The translations under genes and the position numbers were made by a program. From NCBI GenBank assembly GCA_902384525.1, contig CABMCA010000004.1:1-32080 (forward strand): DNA of 32,080 bases, written 5' to 3'. Of this stretch, positions 1 through 8,862 are shown piece after piece (within the stretch, counting starts at the first letter, position 1; each line of letters opens with the position of its first letter). The notes under the pieces were generated by a model. The model saw only the letters and a list, made by a program, of their open reading frames with translations, did not search any database and was not told the DNA's origin. This DNA is from an uncultured archaeon (lineage in GTDB: Archaea; Halobacteriota; Methanosarcinia; Methanosarcinales; Methanoperedenaceae).

Positions 1-376
1 TATCAGAATGATGGGTAAGTTCCCATGTTCCCCAACCTCTGTGGCAAAATCTTGCAGCAGCACACAACGGAGTTACATCTTTTAGCTTCAATGTCGGCCC
101 ATCCATAACCTGTGCCTGTTTATCAAATGGCTTTCTGCTTGCGGTTTCCGTACCATCGAAGCCGATTTTTGCATGCGTGCCATCGCAAAAAGGTTTGTTC
201 TTAGATCCACCGCAACGACACAGCGAGCATTGATCTTCAGATATTTTTTTACCTTTTATCCACTTTTCAGGTTCACCATCCTTTCCTATTCCAATTATCT
301 GCTTGTCGATAGGCAAGCCTCCCAGAACCAGAATAGGTCCATCTTTAGTGATCATTATCTTGGTTTCTTTCTTCAT
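1..376 (-). CDS. CDGSH-type iron-sulfur protein, C-terminus beyond window
   Basis: Read on the minus strand from an ATG at 376, the frame stays open to position 1, so the C-terminus lies outside the window. About 125 residues are visible. Residues around the middle carry the CDGSH signature: C-x-C, then GGSKNKPFCDGTH, the Cys3-His ligand set of a 2Fe-2S cluster in mitoNEET-like proteins. It is followed by a segment with DGPTLKLKDVTPLCAAARFC, typical of longer archaeal and bacterial CDGSH proteins that carry a second, divergent Cys-rich part. An in-frame ATG at 355 is an alternative start. Role is probably electron transfer or redox sensing; the partner is unknown. The gene lies downstream of the aminotransferase on the same strand, 78 bases after its stop, and may be co-transcribed. 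Confidence 0.85.
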   Translation of the reverse strand, partial: MKKETKIMITKDGPILVLGGLPIDKQIIGIGKDGEPEKWIKGKKISEDQCSLCRCGGSKNKPFCDGTHAKIGFDGTETASRKPFDKQAQVMDGPTLKLKDVTPLCAAARFCHRGWGTWELTHHSD

Positions 377-454
377 ATGAAAGAATACGCAGTGAGAACT
401 ACTTATACCTGCCGGGATGCCATTAAGATAGATGATAGGATACAATTCAACGTA

Positions 455-1600
455 TTAAATTCTCAACTTTTCAAGCCGCTGCGCCGCTTCCATGAGCGTC
501 TCATCCTTTTTGGAAAAAGTAAAGCGTAGTTTATGTTTTCCTGCTTCACTCTTGTAGAAACTGCTTCCGGGAACGGCAGCTACACCAATTTCACTTACCA
601 TATGTTTTGCAAAAGCCATGTCATCCATATTTATGCCTTCCGGAATGTCAGCTAATATGTAATATGCACCTTCGGGCATACTGCACTTGAATCCTGCTTT
701 TATTAAAGCTCTATGGAGGAACTTTCGTTTTCCGTCATATACACTTGCAAGCTCCTGATAGTAAGAATCAGGATATCTCAATGCTGTTACGCATGCATGC
801 TGAAGCGGTGCAGGTGCGCCGACTGTGAGGAAATCATGCACCTTTCTTATTGCAGATGTCAGGTTCTTTTCCGCAAGGGCATAGCCGATACGCCATCCTG
901 TGACGCTGTAGGTTTTTGAGAATCCGCTTATTGTTATTGTCCTGTCTTTCATATCATCAAGGGAAGCGATGCTGATATGCTTTCTATTGTCGTACAGGAT
1001 GTATTCATATATTTCATCAGTAACCGCAATGACATCATTGTCAACACAAAGGTCAGCAATCATTTTCAGCTCGCCTTTTGTGAAAACCTTTCCGCAGGGA
1101 TTGTTGGGCGTATTGAGGATTATAACACGCGTTTTCCTGTTGAATGCAGATTCAAGGGCATCTTCATCGATGCTGTTATCATCATTAAGGGGGACAAATC
1201 TTGGAACAGCCCCCGAAACAGCGGCATCCGGCCCATAGTTCTCGTAAAATGGCTCAAATATTATAGCTTCGTCACCTTCATTTATCAAAGCAAGCATGGA
1301 TGCCATCATCGCTTCGGTCGAGCCGCAAGTCATGGTGATCTCACTTTCAGGATCCGCTTCGATATGATTATATTCCCGTGCTTTTCGTGATATCTCATCC
1401 CTCAGGTCTTTTGCACCCCAGGTGATAGAATACTGGTTGTAATCTTCCATGATCGCAGCGGCTGCTGCTTGCTTTAGCGTAAGTGGGGCAGGAAAGTCAG
1501 GAAAACCTTGCGCAAGATTAATTGCATTATGTTTTAATGAAAGGCGCGTCATATCTCGAATGACCGACTCTACAAAATAACCTGTTCTGCGGGCTAGCAT
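455..1600 (-). CDS. PLP-dependent class I/II aminotransferase
   Basis: A 381-residue fold-type I aminotransferase of the aspartate/aromatic/kynurenine type. Visible motifs are the N-terminal QGFPDFPAP, the NTPNNPCGK loop near residue 164, TDEIYEY near 194 and the PLP lysine in SGFSKTYSVTGWR (Lys229), with a C-terminal KLRFTFSK arginine that would bind the substrate carboxylate. It would transfer an amino group between an amino acid and a 2-oxo acid in the cytosol; substrate (aspartate, aromatic or branched) cannot be read from sequence. The start at 1600 follows GAGGT three bases upstream and a TATA-like TTAAATATA element near 1622-1633. It is divergent from ferredoxin and aspartate-semialdehyde dehydrogenase, so a link to aspartate metabolism is possible but unproven. 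Confidence 0.92.
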   Translation of the reverse strand: MLARRTGYFVESVIRDMTRLSLKHNAINLAQGFPDFPAPLTLKQAAAAAIMEDYNQYSITWGAKDLRDEISRKAREYNHIEADPESEITMTCGSTEAMMASMLALINEGDEAIIFEPFYENYGPDAAVSGAVPRFVPLNDDNSIDEDALESAFNRKTRVIILNTPNNPCGKVFTKGELKMIADLCVDNDVIAVTDEIYEYILYDNRKHISIASLDDMKDRTITISGFSKTYSVTGWRIGYALAEKNLTSAIRKVHDFLTVGAPAPLQHACVTALRYPDSYYQELASVYDGKRKFLHRALIKAGFKCSMPEGAYYILADIPEGINMDDMAFAKHMVSEIGVAAVPGSSFYKSEAGKHKLRFTFSKKDETLMEAAQRLEKLRI

Positions 1601-1704
1601 AGGACCTCTAAAAAGACTTTGGTGTATATTTAACTTTCATTTTGGTCAAATATCCGAAAACTGTTATAAAAGTAAACCTTATCAAATTTAAGTCAAACCG
1701 TTAT

Positions 1705-1743
1705 GTTTATATTTCACGTATTCAATGGTAGGCAAAAGGTGAT
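1705..1743 (+). promoter_or_regulatory. TATA box and Shine-Dalgarno for ferredoxin-asd
   Basis: GTTTATATTT at 1705-1714 resembles an archaeal TATA box and would place the transcript start near 1738. AGGTGAT at 1737-1743 matches the archaeal anti-SD and sits four bases before the ATG at 1748. Inferred by eye only. Confidence 0.45.
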
Positions 1744-1747
1744 ATAA

Positions 1748-1921
1748 ATGGCAGCAAAAGTAAACAATGAAGAATGTACCGGTTGTGGAATATGCGTTGA
1801 TGAATGCCCTGCAACAGCGATAGAATTGAAAAATGATAAGGCAAAAGTTGACCCGGAAGAGTGCACTGAATGCGGCACCTGTGTTGATGCCTGCCCGAAT
1901 ACTGCTATTTCAATGGAATGA
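1748..1921 (+). CDS. Small 2[4Fe-4S] ferredoxin (57 aa)
   Basis: A short gene with a perfect bacterial/archaeal ferredoxin pattern. [11 protein letters not shown] followed by P, and [11 protein letters not shown] followed by P, form two CxxCxxCxxxCP motifs that bind two [4Fe-4S] clusters. Length of 57 residues is normal for a clostridial-type ferredoxin, with no extra domain. A strong AGGTGAT site precedes the ATG. The stop codon at 1919-1921 is one base before the next ATG at 1923, so it is almost certainly co-transcribed and translationally coupled with aspartate-semialdehyde dehydrogenase. It is a cytosolic low-potential electron carrier; its partner is not evident. In methanogens ferredoxin-like proteins take part in turning aspartate semialdehyde into homocysteine, which makes this pairing suggestive. 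Confidence 0.95.
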   Translation: MAAKVNNEECTGCGICVDECPATAIELKNDKAKVDPEECTECGTCVDACPNTAISME

Positions 1922-1922
1922 T

Positions 1923-2951
1923 ATGCAAAAAATAAAAGCAGGGGTTTTAGGAGCAACAGGCAATGTAGGCCAGCGATTTATAGAGCTGTTGAGCAAACAT
2001 CCATGGTTTGAATTAACATCTCTGGCAGCTTCCGACAAAAGCGCCGGAAAAAAATATGGTGATGCCGCTAGCTGGAGGCTTGAAAGCAAAATTCCCGAAA
2101 ACGTCGGCGATATGACGGTTGTGCCTGTTGATCCGAAGAAGGTTGATGCAGACATTGTTTTTTCTGCTCTTCCCACCGACCTTGCCAAAACCGTTGAACC
2201 TGAATTTGCAAAAGAGGGTTTTGTTGTTGCAAGTAATGCAAGCGCTTTACGTATGGTGAAAGACATTCCTCTTGTCATTCCTGAAGTTAATCCGGAACAT
2301 CTTGGCCTGATAGATATTCAGCAGGATAAGCGCAAATGGGACGGATATGTTGTCACAAATCCTAATTGTACGACTATAATGATGGCAGTTACGCTGAGGC
2401 CGCTTGCGAAATTCAATATTGAAAAAATATATCTTGCATCCATGCAGGCGATATCGGGCGCAGGTTATGATGGTGTCCCATCAATGGCAATCCTTGATAA
2501 TGTTATTCCTTATATCGGCCAGGAAGAGGAAAAGGTTGAAACTGAGACAAAAAAGCTCCTGGGGGAATTTAACGGCAGTGAGATAATTGATGCACCATTC
2601 AAGGTAAGCGCAAGCTGCAATCGTGTTATGGTCATGGATGGCCATACTGAGGCTGTATGGGTGGAAATGGCAGATGATCCCTCAATTGATGAAGTTAAAC
2701 AGGCTTTCCTTGATTTTGATCCGGGGTTATCCGGATTGCCAACAGAACCCACACCAGTGATCGAAGTAAAGGAAGAAAAAGACAGGCCACAGCCGCGCAT
2801 GGACAGGAATATCGGAGGGGGCATGACAGTTTCTGTTGGACGGATACGGCCAGGCATACGATACATCTGCATGGGCCATAATACCATAAGAGGCGCAGCA
2901 GGTGCCAGTGTCTTGAATGCTGAGCTTCTCAGGAAGAAAGGAAAACTTTAA
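1923..2951 (+). CDS. asd: Aspartate-semialdehyde dehydrogenase
   Basis: Converts aspartyl phosphate to aspartate semialdehyde with NADPH, the branch point to threonine, methionine/homocysteine and lysine. The 342-residue protein begins with an NADP-binding [10 protein letters not shown] motif (residues 10-19), has the catalytic cysteine in NPNCTT (Cys149) and the catalytic histidine in MDGHTEAV (His241), and ends with [13 protein letters not shown]. Length and motifs match the archaeal/fungal branch of the family. The frame extends upstream to 1833, but that would overlap the ferredoxin; the ATG at 1923, just after the ferredoxin stop, begins exactly at the conserved N-terminus and is chosen. 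No clear terminator follows. Confidence 0.97.
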   Translation: MQKIKAGVLGATGNVGQRFIELLSKHPWFELTSLAASDKSAGKKYGDAASWRLESKIPENVGDMTVVPVDPKKVDADIVFSALPTDLAKTVEPEFAKEGFVVASNASALRMVKDIPLVIPEVNPEHLGLIDIQQDKRKWDGYVVTNPNCTTIMMAVTLRPLAKFNIEKIYLASMQAISGAGYDGVPSMAILDNVIPYIGQEEEKVETETKKLLGEFNGSEIIDAPFKVSASCNRVMVMDGHTEAVWVEMADDPSIDEVKQAFLDFDPGLSGLPTEPTPVIEVKEEKDRPQPRMDRNIGGGMTVSVGRIRPGIRYICMGHNTIRGAAGASVLNAELLRKKGKL

Positions 2952-3097
2952 AAATATATTGGATTTGGCAGGAAGTTAAAACCAAAAGATATAAATATCG
3001 ACATAACTGGTTAGTTAAAATTAGAAAAAACGATAGATTTAATAACGATATAAAGGTATAATTAAAAAAACAATTGTAAAACGGAAGGATGAATAAA

Positions 3098-4051
3098 ATG
3101 CGAATGGTCTTATTTAATAAAATCTTAATTGTATTACTAATTTTAGCAGGAATTTCGGTATCTCTTTCTGGAGTAAATGCTTCTGAAAATTCATGTATCG
3201 ATTGTCATAAAACCTTAACTCCTTTTATCGAAGAACAAAAGCACTTCAACCAGATAAGAATCCAGCACCTTGAACGAAATGTGACATGTTCTCTTGAATG
3301 CCATGAAGACAGGATCAGGCAGCTTGCAACCTCTAATTACCAGCAATGGCAGGAATCTCTTCATGCTGTAAAGGGAGTCACATGTGACGCATGTCATGGA
3401 GGAGATCCAAAACAGGCTACTAAAGAAAAAGCACATACTTTCAAGAATACTACCGATCCAGAAAGCCCTGTTTATTATACCAATGTTCCAAAGACCTGCG
3501 GTAGATGCCATCCAAACGAACTTGATAATTTTGAGAATAGTACACATTACAAGAAGCTCGAATCATTGCAGCTTGCCCCCACATGCACAACATGCCATCA
3601 TCCACATACTTTCACTGTACTTAACCCTGAAGATTTCAGGAACTCCTGCGGCACCTGTCATTCAGTCTATAAGAATGTAGCACCTTTTGACATACCGCTC
3701 AAAGCAGAAGATATGCTAAGGAAAGTAAATAAGTTAAAATTCAATATAGATAATGCCCAGCAGGATATTTACTATGCAAAAACGAATGGAACTGATGTTG
3801 GACTGGCAGAAACTTACACAAATAACGCTATCCAAACGTACAAAAATCTTGCTCCAATGTGGCATGAATTCAATCTTACGAATTTCGAAGATCAAATAAA
3901 TTTAGCCAATACGGAAGTAAAAAAGGCTGAAGATATCGTGAAACCCGCACCTTTGCCAACTAGAACTGGATCACCCCAGGTGCCTGGATTCATAGGTTTG
4001 ACGGGATTAATTTCGCTAATGGCTGTGTTCTATATTCTGAGAAAGAAATAA
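3098..4051 (+). CDS. Six-haem cytochrome c with C-terminal surface anchor
   Basis: A 317-residue exported multihaem cytochrome. An N-terminal hydrophobic signal (residues 4-28) ends before ASENSC. Five CxxCH motifs (CIDCH, CDACH, CGRCH, CTTCH, CGTCH) plus one CSLECH (CX3CH) give six probable haems in the first 200 residues. A helical, charged region (about 210-285) follows, then a Pro/Thr spacer, PGF, a hydrophobic helix and RKK. That tail resembles the PGF-CTERM archaeosortase signal, so the protein is probably anchored at the outer face. The ATG at 3098 is preferred because GGAAGG at 3083-3088 is correctly spaced; ATG 3089 lies directly on that site. First gene of a run with a 4-haem cytochrome, Fe-S protein and NrfD. 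Paralogue of 6770-7744. Confidence 0.93.
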   Translation: MRMVLFNKILIVLLILAGISVSLSGVNASENSCIDCHKTLTPFIEEQKHFNQIRIQHLERNVTCSLECHEDRIRQLATSNYQQWQESLHAVKGVTCDACHGGDPKQATKEKAHTFKNTTDPESPVYYTNVPKTCGRCHPNELDNFENSTHYKKLESLQLAPTCTTCHHPHTFTVLNPEDFRNSCGTCHSVYKNVAPFDIPLKAEDMLRKVNKLKFNIDNAQQDIYYAKTNGTDVGLAETYTNNAIQTYKNLAPMWHEFNLTNFEDQINLANTEVKKAEDIVKPAPLPTRTGSPQVPGFIGLTGLISLMAVFYILRKK

Positions 4052-4098
4052 AGGCAAAAAATGAAGAATCGACATCCAGTTAAAGAAAGGTGATAAGT

Positions 4099-4548
4099 AT
4101 GCAGCCACATTTAAAAAGAGCTTTTACATTATTAGCTCTTGTAATAATTGCTTTTATTCTTGTAAGGTCCCTTGTTGTCCCCGGATCATTCGGACAGTAC
4201 GGATGGTACAGGGGAGATTCTGTAAATGAACTCAGGAACCTTACTGTAAATTATGCAGAATCGACAAGTTGCGGTGGAGAGAATTGTCATAAAATAATAT
4301 ACGATGTTTGGGTGAAGGACAGGCATAAGACCGTGAACTGTGAAACATGTCATGGCCCGGCGGAAAAACATGTTCTTAATCCAAGGGAAACTTTAACACC
4401 TGCTAATGATACTCGAGAATATTGCGGTAAATGCCATTTCAAGCAAATAGCAAGACCAGAACTGTTCCCGCAGATCGATCCAGACACACACGGACAGGAT
4501 CTAAGATGCGTATATTGTCATAATCCGCATAAGCCGTGGTTTGTATAA
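4099..4548 (+). CDS. Membrane-anchored four-haem cytochrome c
   Basis: A 149-residue protein with an N-terminal transmembrane helix (about residues 8-25) that is either an anchor or an uncleaved signal. It carries three CxxCH motifs (CETCH, CGKCH, CVYCH) and one CGGENCH (CX4CH), so probably four c-type haems outside the membrane. A GTG at 4090 is in frame, but AAGGTGAT at 4087-4094 is the ribosome binding site for the ATG at 4099. Thirteen bases separate it from the following Tat-exported Fe-S gene. It probably shuttles electrons between the Fe-S/NrfD pair and the six-haem cytochrome. No family name recognised beyond small multihaem cytochrome. Confidence 0.9.
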   Translation: MQPHLKRAFTLLALVIIAFILVRSLVVPGSFGQYGWYRGDSVNELRNLTVNYAESTSCGGENCHKIIYDVWVKDRHKTVNCETCHGPAEKHVLNPRETLTPANDTREYCGKCHFKQIARPELFPQIDPDTHGQDLRCVYCHNPHKPWFV

Positions 4549-4561
4549 AAGGAGGCATAAT

Positions 4562-5353
4562 ATGGATATATCAAGGCGAGAATTTACTAAGGTCGGATGC
4601 AGAATTATTATAGGCGCGACTGCCGGGACTACAATTGTAGAATCCCTTATTACGAACGGCATTGCAGCAGATAACTCTCCGGACCAAAGCGGATATGATT
4701 GGGAGAAACACTTCTGGGGTTTTGTCGTAGACACACGTAAATGCATAGGATGTGGTAGATGCGCCAATGCATGTAAATTGGAAAATAAGGTACCATTTGA
4801 TGAAGAAGTTTATCGGACATGGATCGAAAGATACCGTGTAAAGAAAACCTCATTGGAAACAAGAGAGGAAGAAGTAGTAATTGATTCACCCAATGGCGGG
4901 ATCGATGGATTCGTTGATGACATACCAGCAGAAGAGCTCAAAAAGTCATATCATGTGCCAAAATTATGCAATCATTGTGATAATGCGCCATGCGTACAGG
5001 TTTGTCCCGTAGGGGCAACGTATGAGACAAAAGATGGAGTTGTTCTTGTGGATTTTCAGTATTGTATCGGGTGCAGATATTGTATACAGGGATGTCCTTA
5101 TGGGGCAAGGTACTTTAATACTGAGAAGGGGACTGCTGACAAATGTACATGGTGTTATCACAGGATCACAAAAGGTTTATTACCAGCATGTGTTCAGGCA
5201 TGTCCTACAGGGGCACGAAAATTCGGAGACATGATGGATAAAAACAGTGAAGTGAATAAAATAATTGACGAAGAAAGGATCAATCTCCTTAAACCCGATC
5301 TTGGTACAAAACCCAAGGTGTTCTATATCGGTTTAGACCGGGAAGTGAAATGA
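4562..5353 (+). CDS. Tat-exported four-cluster ferredoxin subunit (NrfC/DmsB-like)
   Basis: A 263-residue electron-transfer subunit. The N-terminus has the twin-arginine motif SRREFTKVG followed by a hydrophobic stretch, so it is exported folded with its clusters. Four Cys clusters follow: CIGCGRCANAC (about 60-70), CNHCDNAPCVQVC (about 139-151), CIGCRYCIQGC (about 171-181) and CTWC with a later CVQAC (about 198-218). This is the order seen in NrfC, PsrB and HybA proteins. GGAGG at 4551-4555 fixes the start at the ATG at 4562. Its stop overlaps the NrfD start by four bases (ATGA). It would carry electrons between the quinone-reactive NrfD subunit and the cytochromes encoded just upstream; no molybdopterin catalytic subunit is present. 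Confidence 0.95.
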   Translation: MDISRREFTKVGCRIIIGATAGTTIVESLITNGIAADNSPDQSGYDWEKHFWGFVVDTRKCIGCGRCANACKLENKVPFDEEVYRTWIERYRVKKTSLETREEEVVIDSPNGGIDGFVDDIPAEELKKSYHVPKLCNHCDNAPCVQVCPVGATYETKDGVVLVDFQYCIGCRYCIQGCPYGARYFNTEKGTADKCTWCYHRITKGLLPACVQACPTGARKFGDMMDKNSEVNKIIDEERINLLKPDLGTKPKVFYIGLDREVK

Positions 5354-6531
5354 TGTTAGAAAATCTGATATGGGGTTATGTTTATCCCAATGAATCTGAA
5401 ATACAATGGAGTATATTAATCGTCTTGTATCCTTATATAACGGGTCTTGTAGCCGGGGCTTTCATTGCTTCATCATTATATCATGTTTTTGGCAAGAATG
5501 AGATCAAGCCTGTGGCACGATTTGCTCTTCTTACAGCATTGTCATTCCTGCTTGTCGCAATGATGCCTTTACTTGTTCATCTTGGACGTCCTGAGCGTGG
5601 TATTGAGATCATGTTCACTCCCCACGTTACATCTGCGATGTCGGGATTTGGTTACATATTTTCATTCTACCTGACCATTGTAGTGCTTGAGATATGGCTT
5701 TCTTTCAGGGAAGATATTGTCAAAAAGGCTTTAAGTTCACATGGATGGAAAGAATTGTTATATTCAAGTCTTGCACTGTTTTCATTTGACATTTCTGAAA
5801 AAACATTGCATGATGATGAAAAATTTGCAAAGAAGCTTGCAATAATCGGTATCCCGTCAGCAGCGTTCCTGCACGGATATGTTGGCTTTATATTTGGCGG
5901 CATCAAGGCAAATCCATGGTGGTCAACTCCACTTATGCCAATTATATTCCTTATGTCAGCTATAGTATCAGGGATAGCCCTATTGATATTACTCTATATT
6001 GTCGCAATGAAAATAAGGAAACATGCTATTGACCATAAATGTCTCCAATCACTTGCACATTACCTGTGGATTTTCCTGATCCTTGATGTAACATTGGAAT
6101 TACTTGAGATAATAAGCATGAAATATGCGTCGCGTGAAGATATCGATATTATTAACAGGCTCCTTTCGGATAAAATTGGCTTTACTTTCTGGGGTGTGCA
6201 ACTGACACTTGGCATATTAATACCATTTATTCTATTGCTCATGGTCAGCTTGATCAAGAAACGAGATACGCTGAAAATGATAATGATTTCTATTTCATGC
6301 ATTTTTGTCGTAATAGGCGTATTTGCCATGAGATGGAATGTAGTGATCGGAGGCCAGGAAATATCAAAGAGCTTGAGCGGAACACTTACTTACGTTCCTG
6401 TATTCTTTAGCCAGGAAGGAGTTTTACCGGCAATAATAATATTTATTCTTCCATTCATTATACTGCGGGTTGTAACGTCTATCCTGCCGCCATGGAAAGA
6501 TATGGAAGAAGAAACACAAAAGCTTAATTAA
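5350..6531 (+). CDS. nrfD: NrfD/PsrC-family quinone-interacting membrane subunit
   Basis: A 393-residue integral membrane protein with eight to ten hydrophobic segments, an N-terminal region with YPYITGLVAGAFIASSLYHVFG and a following LLVHLGRPERGIEIM segment typical of the NrfD/PsrC family. In this family the membrane subunit binds the quinone or quinol and exchanges electrons with the NrfC-like Fe-S partner, which here overlaps it by four bases. With two cytochromes c upstream, the set looks like a menaquinol:cytochrome c oxidoreductase, as proposed for ANME-2d archaea; direction and quinone type are inference. ATG 5350 and ATG 5353 are both possible starts. A hairpin with a T-run follows at 6554-6592. 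Confidence 0.93.
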   Translation: MMLENLIWGYVYPNESEIQWSILIVLYPYITGLVAGAFIASSLYHVFGKNEIKPVARFALLTALSFLLVAMMPLLVHLGRPERGIEIMFTPHVTSAMSGFGYIFSFYLTIVVLEIWLSFREDIVKKALSSHGWKELLYSSLALFSFDISEKTLHDDEKFAKKLAIIGIPSAAFLHGYVGFIFGGIKANPWWSTPLMPIIFLMSAIVSGIALLILLYIVAMKIRKHAIDHKCLQSLAHYLWIFLILDVTLELLEIISMKYASREDIDIINRLLSDKIGFTFWGVQLTLGILIPFILLLMVSLIKKRDTLKMIMISISCIFVVIGVFAMRWNVVIGGQEISKSLSGTLTYVPVFFSQEGVLPAIIIFILPFIILRVVTSILPPWKDMEEETQKLN

Positions 6532-6553
6532 TATATAAAAGCCCTGGAAAACT

Positions 6554-6592
6554 GACACAGAGACTCAAAAAAGAACTCTGTGTTCCTTTTTT
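6554..6592 (+). terminator. Hairpin plus T-run after nrfD
   Basis: ACACAGAG at 6555-6562 and CTCTGTGT at 6576-6583 form a perfect 8-bp stem with a 13-base A-rich loop. It is followed by TTCCTTTTTTC, with the T-run at 6587-6592. It probably separates the NrfD operon from the second cytochrome pair. The remaining spacer to 6769 is AT-rich and holds no recognisable gene. Confidence 0.6.
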
Positions 6593-6769
6593 CATAAAAT
6601 ATTGTTAAAAAAATCTATTTTTTATACAGTTACATTAGTGAATATTATCGCAAACTTTTTATTGTAGGGAATCATCACATCATAACAGATATACAGAATA
6701 AAAAACGGGTACATAGTTCTGGCATTAAAAAATAGGATATTGAATCATAAATAACGGTGAAAAGGAAAA

Positions 6770-7744
6770 ATGTCTTCAAAAGTTAAAAGCCCAAATTCTT
6801 ACGTGTATAGTTTTAGATTTGCTTGTTTAATATTAATCGTCTTTATTTTCTTGATTGCTCCTGCCGGAGCAGCAAATTTAGAGGCCTTTAATAATTCGTG
6901 TATAAATTGTCATAAGAGTTTATCACCTTTTACGGATGAACAAATAAGATTCAACGATATTAGATCTAATCATACCAACAGAAATATATCCTGCTCGCTT
7001 GAATGCCATGAAGATATAATAAGGAAAAAAGCTTCAGACAATTTCCAGCAGTGGTCTGATTCGGGTCATTCAAGTTATTTTGTGACCTGTGATGCATGCC
7101 ATGGAGGCAATCCGGATGTAAATACTGAAGCAGGAGCTCATTCCCCCATGAAGAATATTACTGATCCGGAAAGTCCGATTTATTATAAAAATATTCCTGA
7201 AACATGTGGAAAATGCCATTCAACGGAATTAGAGCATTTTAAAAATACTATGCATTATCAAAGATTAAGCGCGGAAAAACGTGCTCCGTCTTGTGTTAAT
7301 TGCCATCAGCCTCATAGCTTTAAAGTGTTGAAGGCATCTGAAATTACTCCACTTTGCAGTGTTTGCCACAATCAAAAAGACCAGATTGCATCTGCGAATG
7401 TTCCCAGGGATGCAAAATTTGCGCTTGAAAAAGCGGATGAATTAAAAGAAGATATTCGTTTGGCAGAAAATTCCATATCTGAAGCAAAGGCAAAAGGAAG
7501 AGATATAACATCAGCTCGAAATGATCTTGATAAAGCAAAATCTGTGTTGAATGAGGTTCCATCATTATGGCATAGTTTTGATCTTAAAGATTTCGACAAT
7601 CAAATACAAAGCGGGATAGATTCGGCCGACAGAGCGCAAGGTAAAATAAGTGGAGTTGAACAAACCGTTCCTTCTGTCCCTGGAATAGGAATTATTCTGG
7701 TTATGGGAATATTCATAATATTGTACCTTATTAGAAAAAATTGA
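6770..7744 (+). CDS. Six-haem cytochrome c, paralogue of 3098-4051
   Basis: A 324-residue exported cytochrome with a signal peptide ending near APAGAANLE. It has five CxxCH motifs (CINCH, CDACH, CGKCH, CVNCH, CSVCH) and a CSLECH (CX3CH) in the same order and spacing as the protein at 3098-4051. Shared strings such as SCSLECHED in one and TCSLECHED in the other, and CDACHGG, show a duplication. The haem part is followed by a charged helical region (about 212-290), likely coiled-coil, and a tail with VPGIG, a hydrophobic helix and RKN. The tail resembles the PGF-CTERM anchor but with Ile in place of Phe. A purine-rich GGTGAAAAGG precedes the start. The 13-haem cytochrome gene begins 11 bases after the stop. 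Confidence 0.93.
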   Translation: MSSKVKSPNSYVYSFRFACLILIVFIFLIAPAGAANLEAFNNSCINCHKSLSPFTDEQIRFNDIRSNHTNRNISCSLECHEDIIRKKASDNFQQWSDSGHSSYFVTCDACHGGNPDVNTEAGAHSPMKNITDPESPIYYKNIPETCGKCHSTELEHFKNTMHYQRLSAEKRAPSCVNCHQPHSFKVLKASEITPLCSVCHNQKDQIASANVPRDAKFALEKADELKEDIRLAENSISEAKAKGRDITSARNDLDKAKSVLNEVPSLWHSFDLKDFDNQIQSGIDSADRAQGKISGVEQTVPSVPGIGIILVMGIFIILYLIRKN

Positions 7745-7755
7745 AGGGATTTCAA

Positions 7756-8862
7756 ATGGATAAAATATCACTTATAGATGTTATTAAGCATAGGATTTCA
7801 AAATATAAACTTCCTATTATTATTGGATTGATCGTCTTGCTTTCGATCACGTTGGTAATTTCAGTGAAAATGCTGGAGATTACTGAAAATCCTGCATTTT
7901 GTGGTAAGAATTGCCATATAATGAGACCCTATTACGATTCATGGAGATCATCATCCCACACTACAGTAATATGTGTGGAATGTCATTATGAACCTGGTGT
8001 AATAGGCCATATAAAAGGTAAAATAAATGGGCTTATGCAATTCTATAGCTATGAGACCACGGTGGAAGAATACAATGGTAATTTATATGCTAAAGTAATG
8101 GATAAAAACTGCCTTGTATGTCATCAAGATCGTATTTTTTCAACGAATGTTGCATTGAATGTTCCATTCCCCGGAGTTAACTTCAGTCATAAGAACCATT
8201 TGCTAAAACCAAATAGAGGTATACAATTAACCTGCACAAGCTGCCATTCCATGCTTGTTATCGGAATGAAAGAACATCAATCGGTATCAGATCCATCGTG
8301 CGGTCAATGTCATCCTACAATCGAACAGAATGACAAGGGACATATCGTAGTTACCACTTCAACCTGTTTTACATGCCATTTCAGGGATGTTCCAGAAAAT
8401 AATTCTATATCTGGCTGCCCATCATGCCACGGTCCTCCAAAGGAAATGCCCAGGAATTATACAAACTTTAATCATACAAGTCATTTGAGCCGAGGAGCTG
8501 ATTGCCAGACATGCCATACTAATATAACGACAGGCGCAAATGATATTGTTGCAAAGGACAAATGCAATTCGTGCCATTATAAACCGGAAAGGCTAGAAAA
8601 ATATGATGATTTTAATTTTGTACATACAAATCATGTAACTAATAATAAGATCGCCTGTTATAATTGTCATTCTGACGTACAACATGCACCCAAGATAAAA
8701 GAAAATCTATGTGCCAATTGTCATAAGAGTGATCATCCAGCCGATTGGTTAACTACTCATAAGTCACAGGTATTAATAGGCAAAGTATGCAGCGATTGTC
8801 ACCAGCCGAAATTTTGCTCGGATTGCCATGCCACTGGAAAGGCTATCAAAACAGCAAAATAA
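7756..8862 (+). CDS. Thirteen-haem NapC/NirT-like membrane cytochrome c
   Basis: A 368-residue protein with one N-terminal transmembrane helix (about 20-42). The following segment, ENPAFCGKNCHIMRPYYDSW and then CVECHYEPG, resembles the quinol-oxidising N-terminal part of NapC/NirT cytochromes, although the first motif is CX3CH instead of CXXCH. Eleven further CxxCH motifs follow (CLVCH, CTSCH, CGQCH, CFTCH, CPSCH, CQTCH, CNSCH, CYNCH, CANCH, CSDCH twice), giving 13 probable haems. Many isolated FNHTSH-like and FVHTNH-like histidines could be distal ligands. A TTG at 7741 is in frame, but GAAGGGAT at 7743-7750 is the ribosome binding site for ATG 7756. It probably takes electrons from the quinone pool or links membrane modules to extracellular cytochromes. 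Confidence 0.92.
   Translation: MDKISLIDVIKHRISKYKLPIIIGLIVLLSITLVISVKMLEITENPAFCGKNCHIMRPYYDSWRSSSHTTVICVECHYEPGVIGHIKGKINGLMQFYSYETTVEEYNGNLYAKVMDKNCLVCHQDRIFSTNVALNVPFPGVNFSHKNHLLKPNRGIQLTCTSCHSMLVIGMKEHQSVSDPSCGQCHPTIEQNDKGHIVVTTSTCFTCHFRDVPENNSISGCPSCHGPPKEMPRNYTNFNHTSHLSRGADCQTCHTNITTGANDIVAKDKCNSCHYKPERLEKYDDFNFVHTNHVTNNKIACYNCHSDVQHAPKIKENLCANCHKSDHPADWLTTHKSQVLIGKVCSDCHQPKFCSDCHATGKAIKTAK

Noticed and set aside
173-529. 118-residue plus-strand frame near the window start
   Set aside because: It is the antisense of the CDGSH gene, whose minus-strand frame has a full metal-binding signature.
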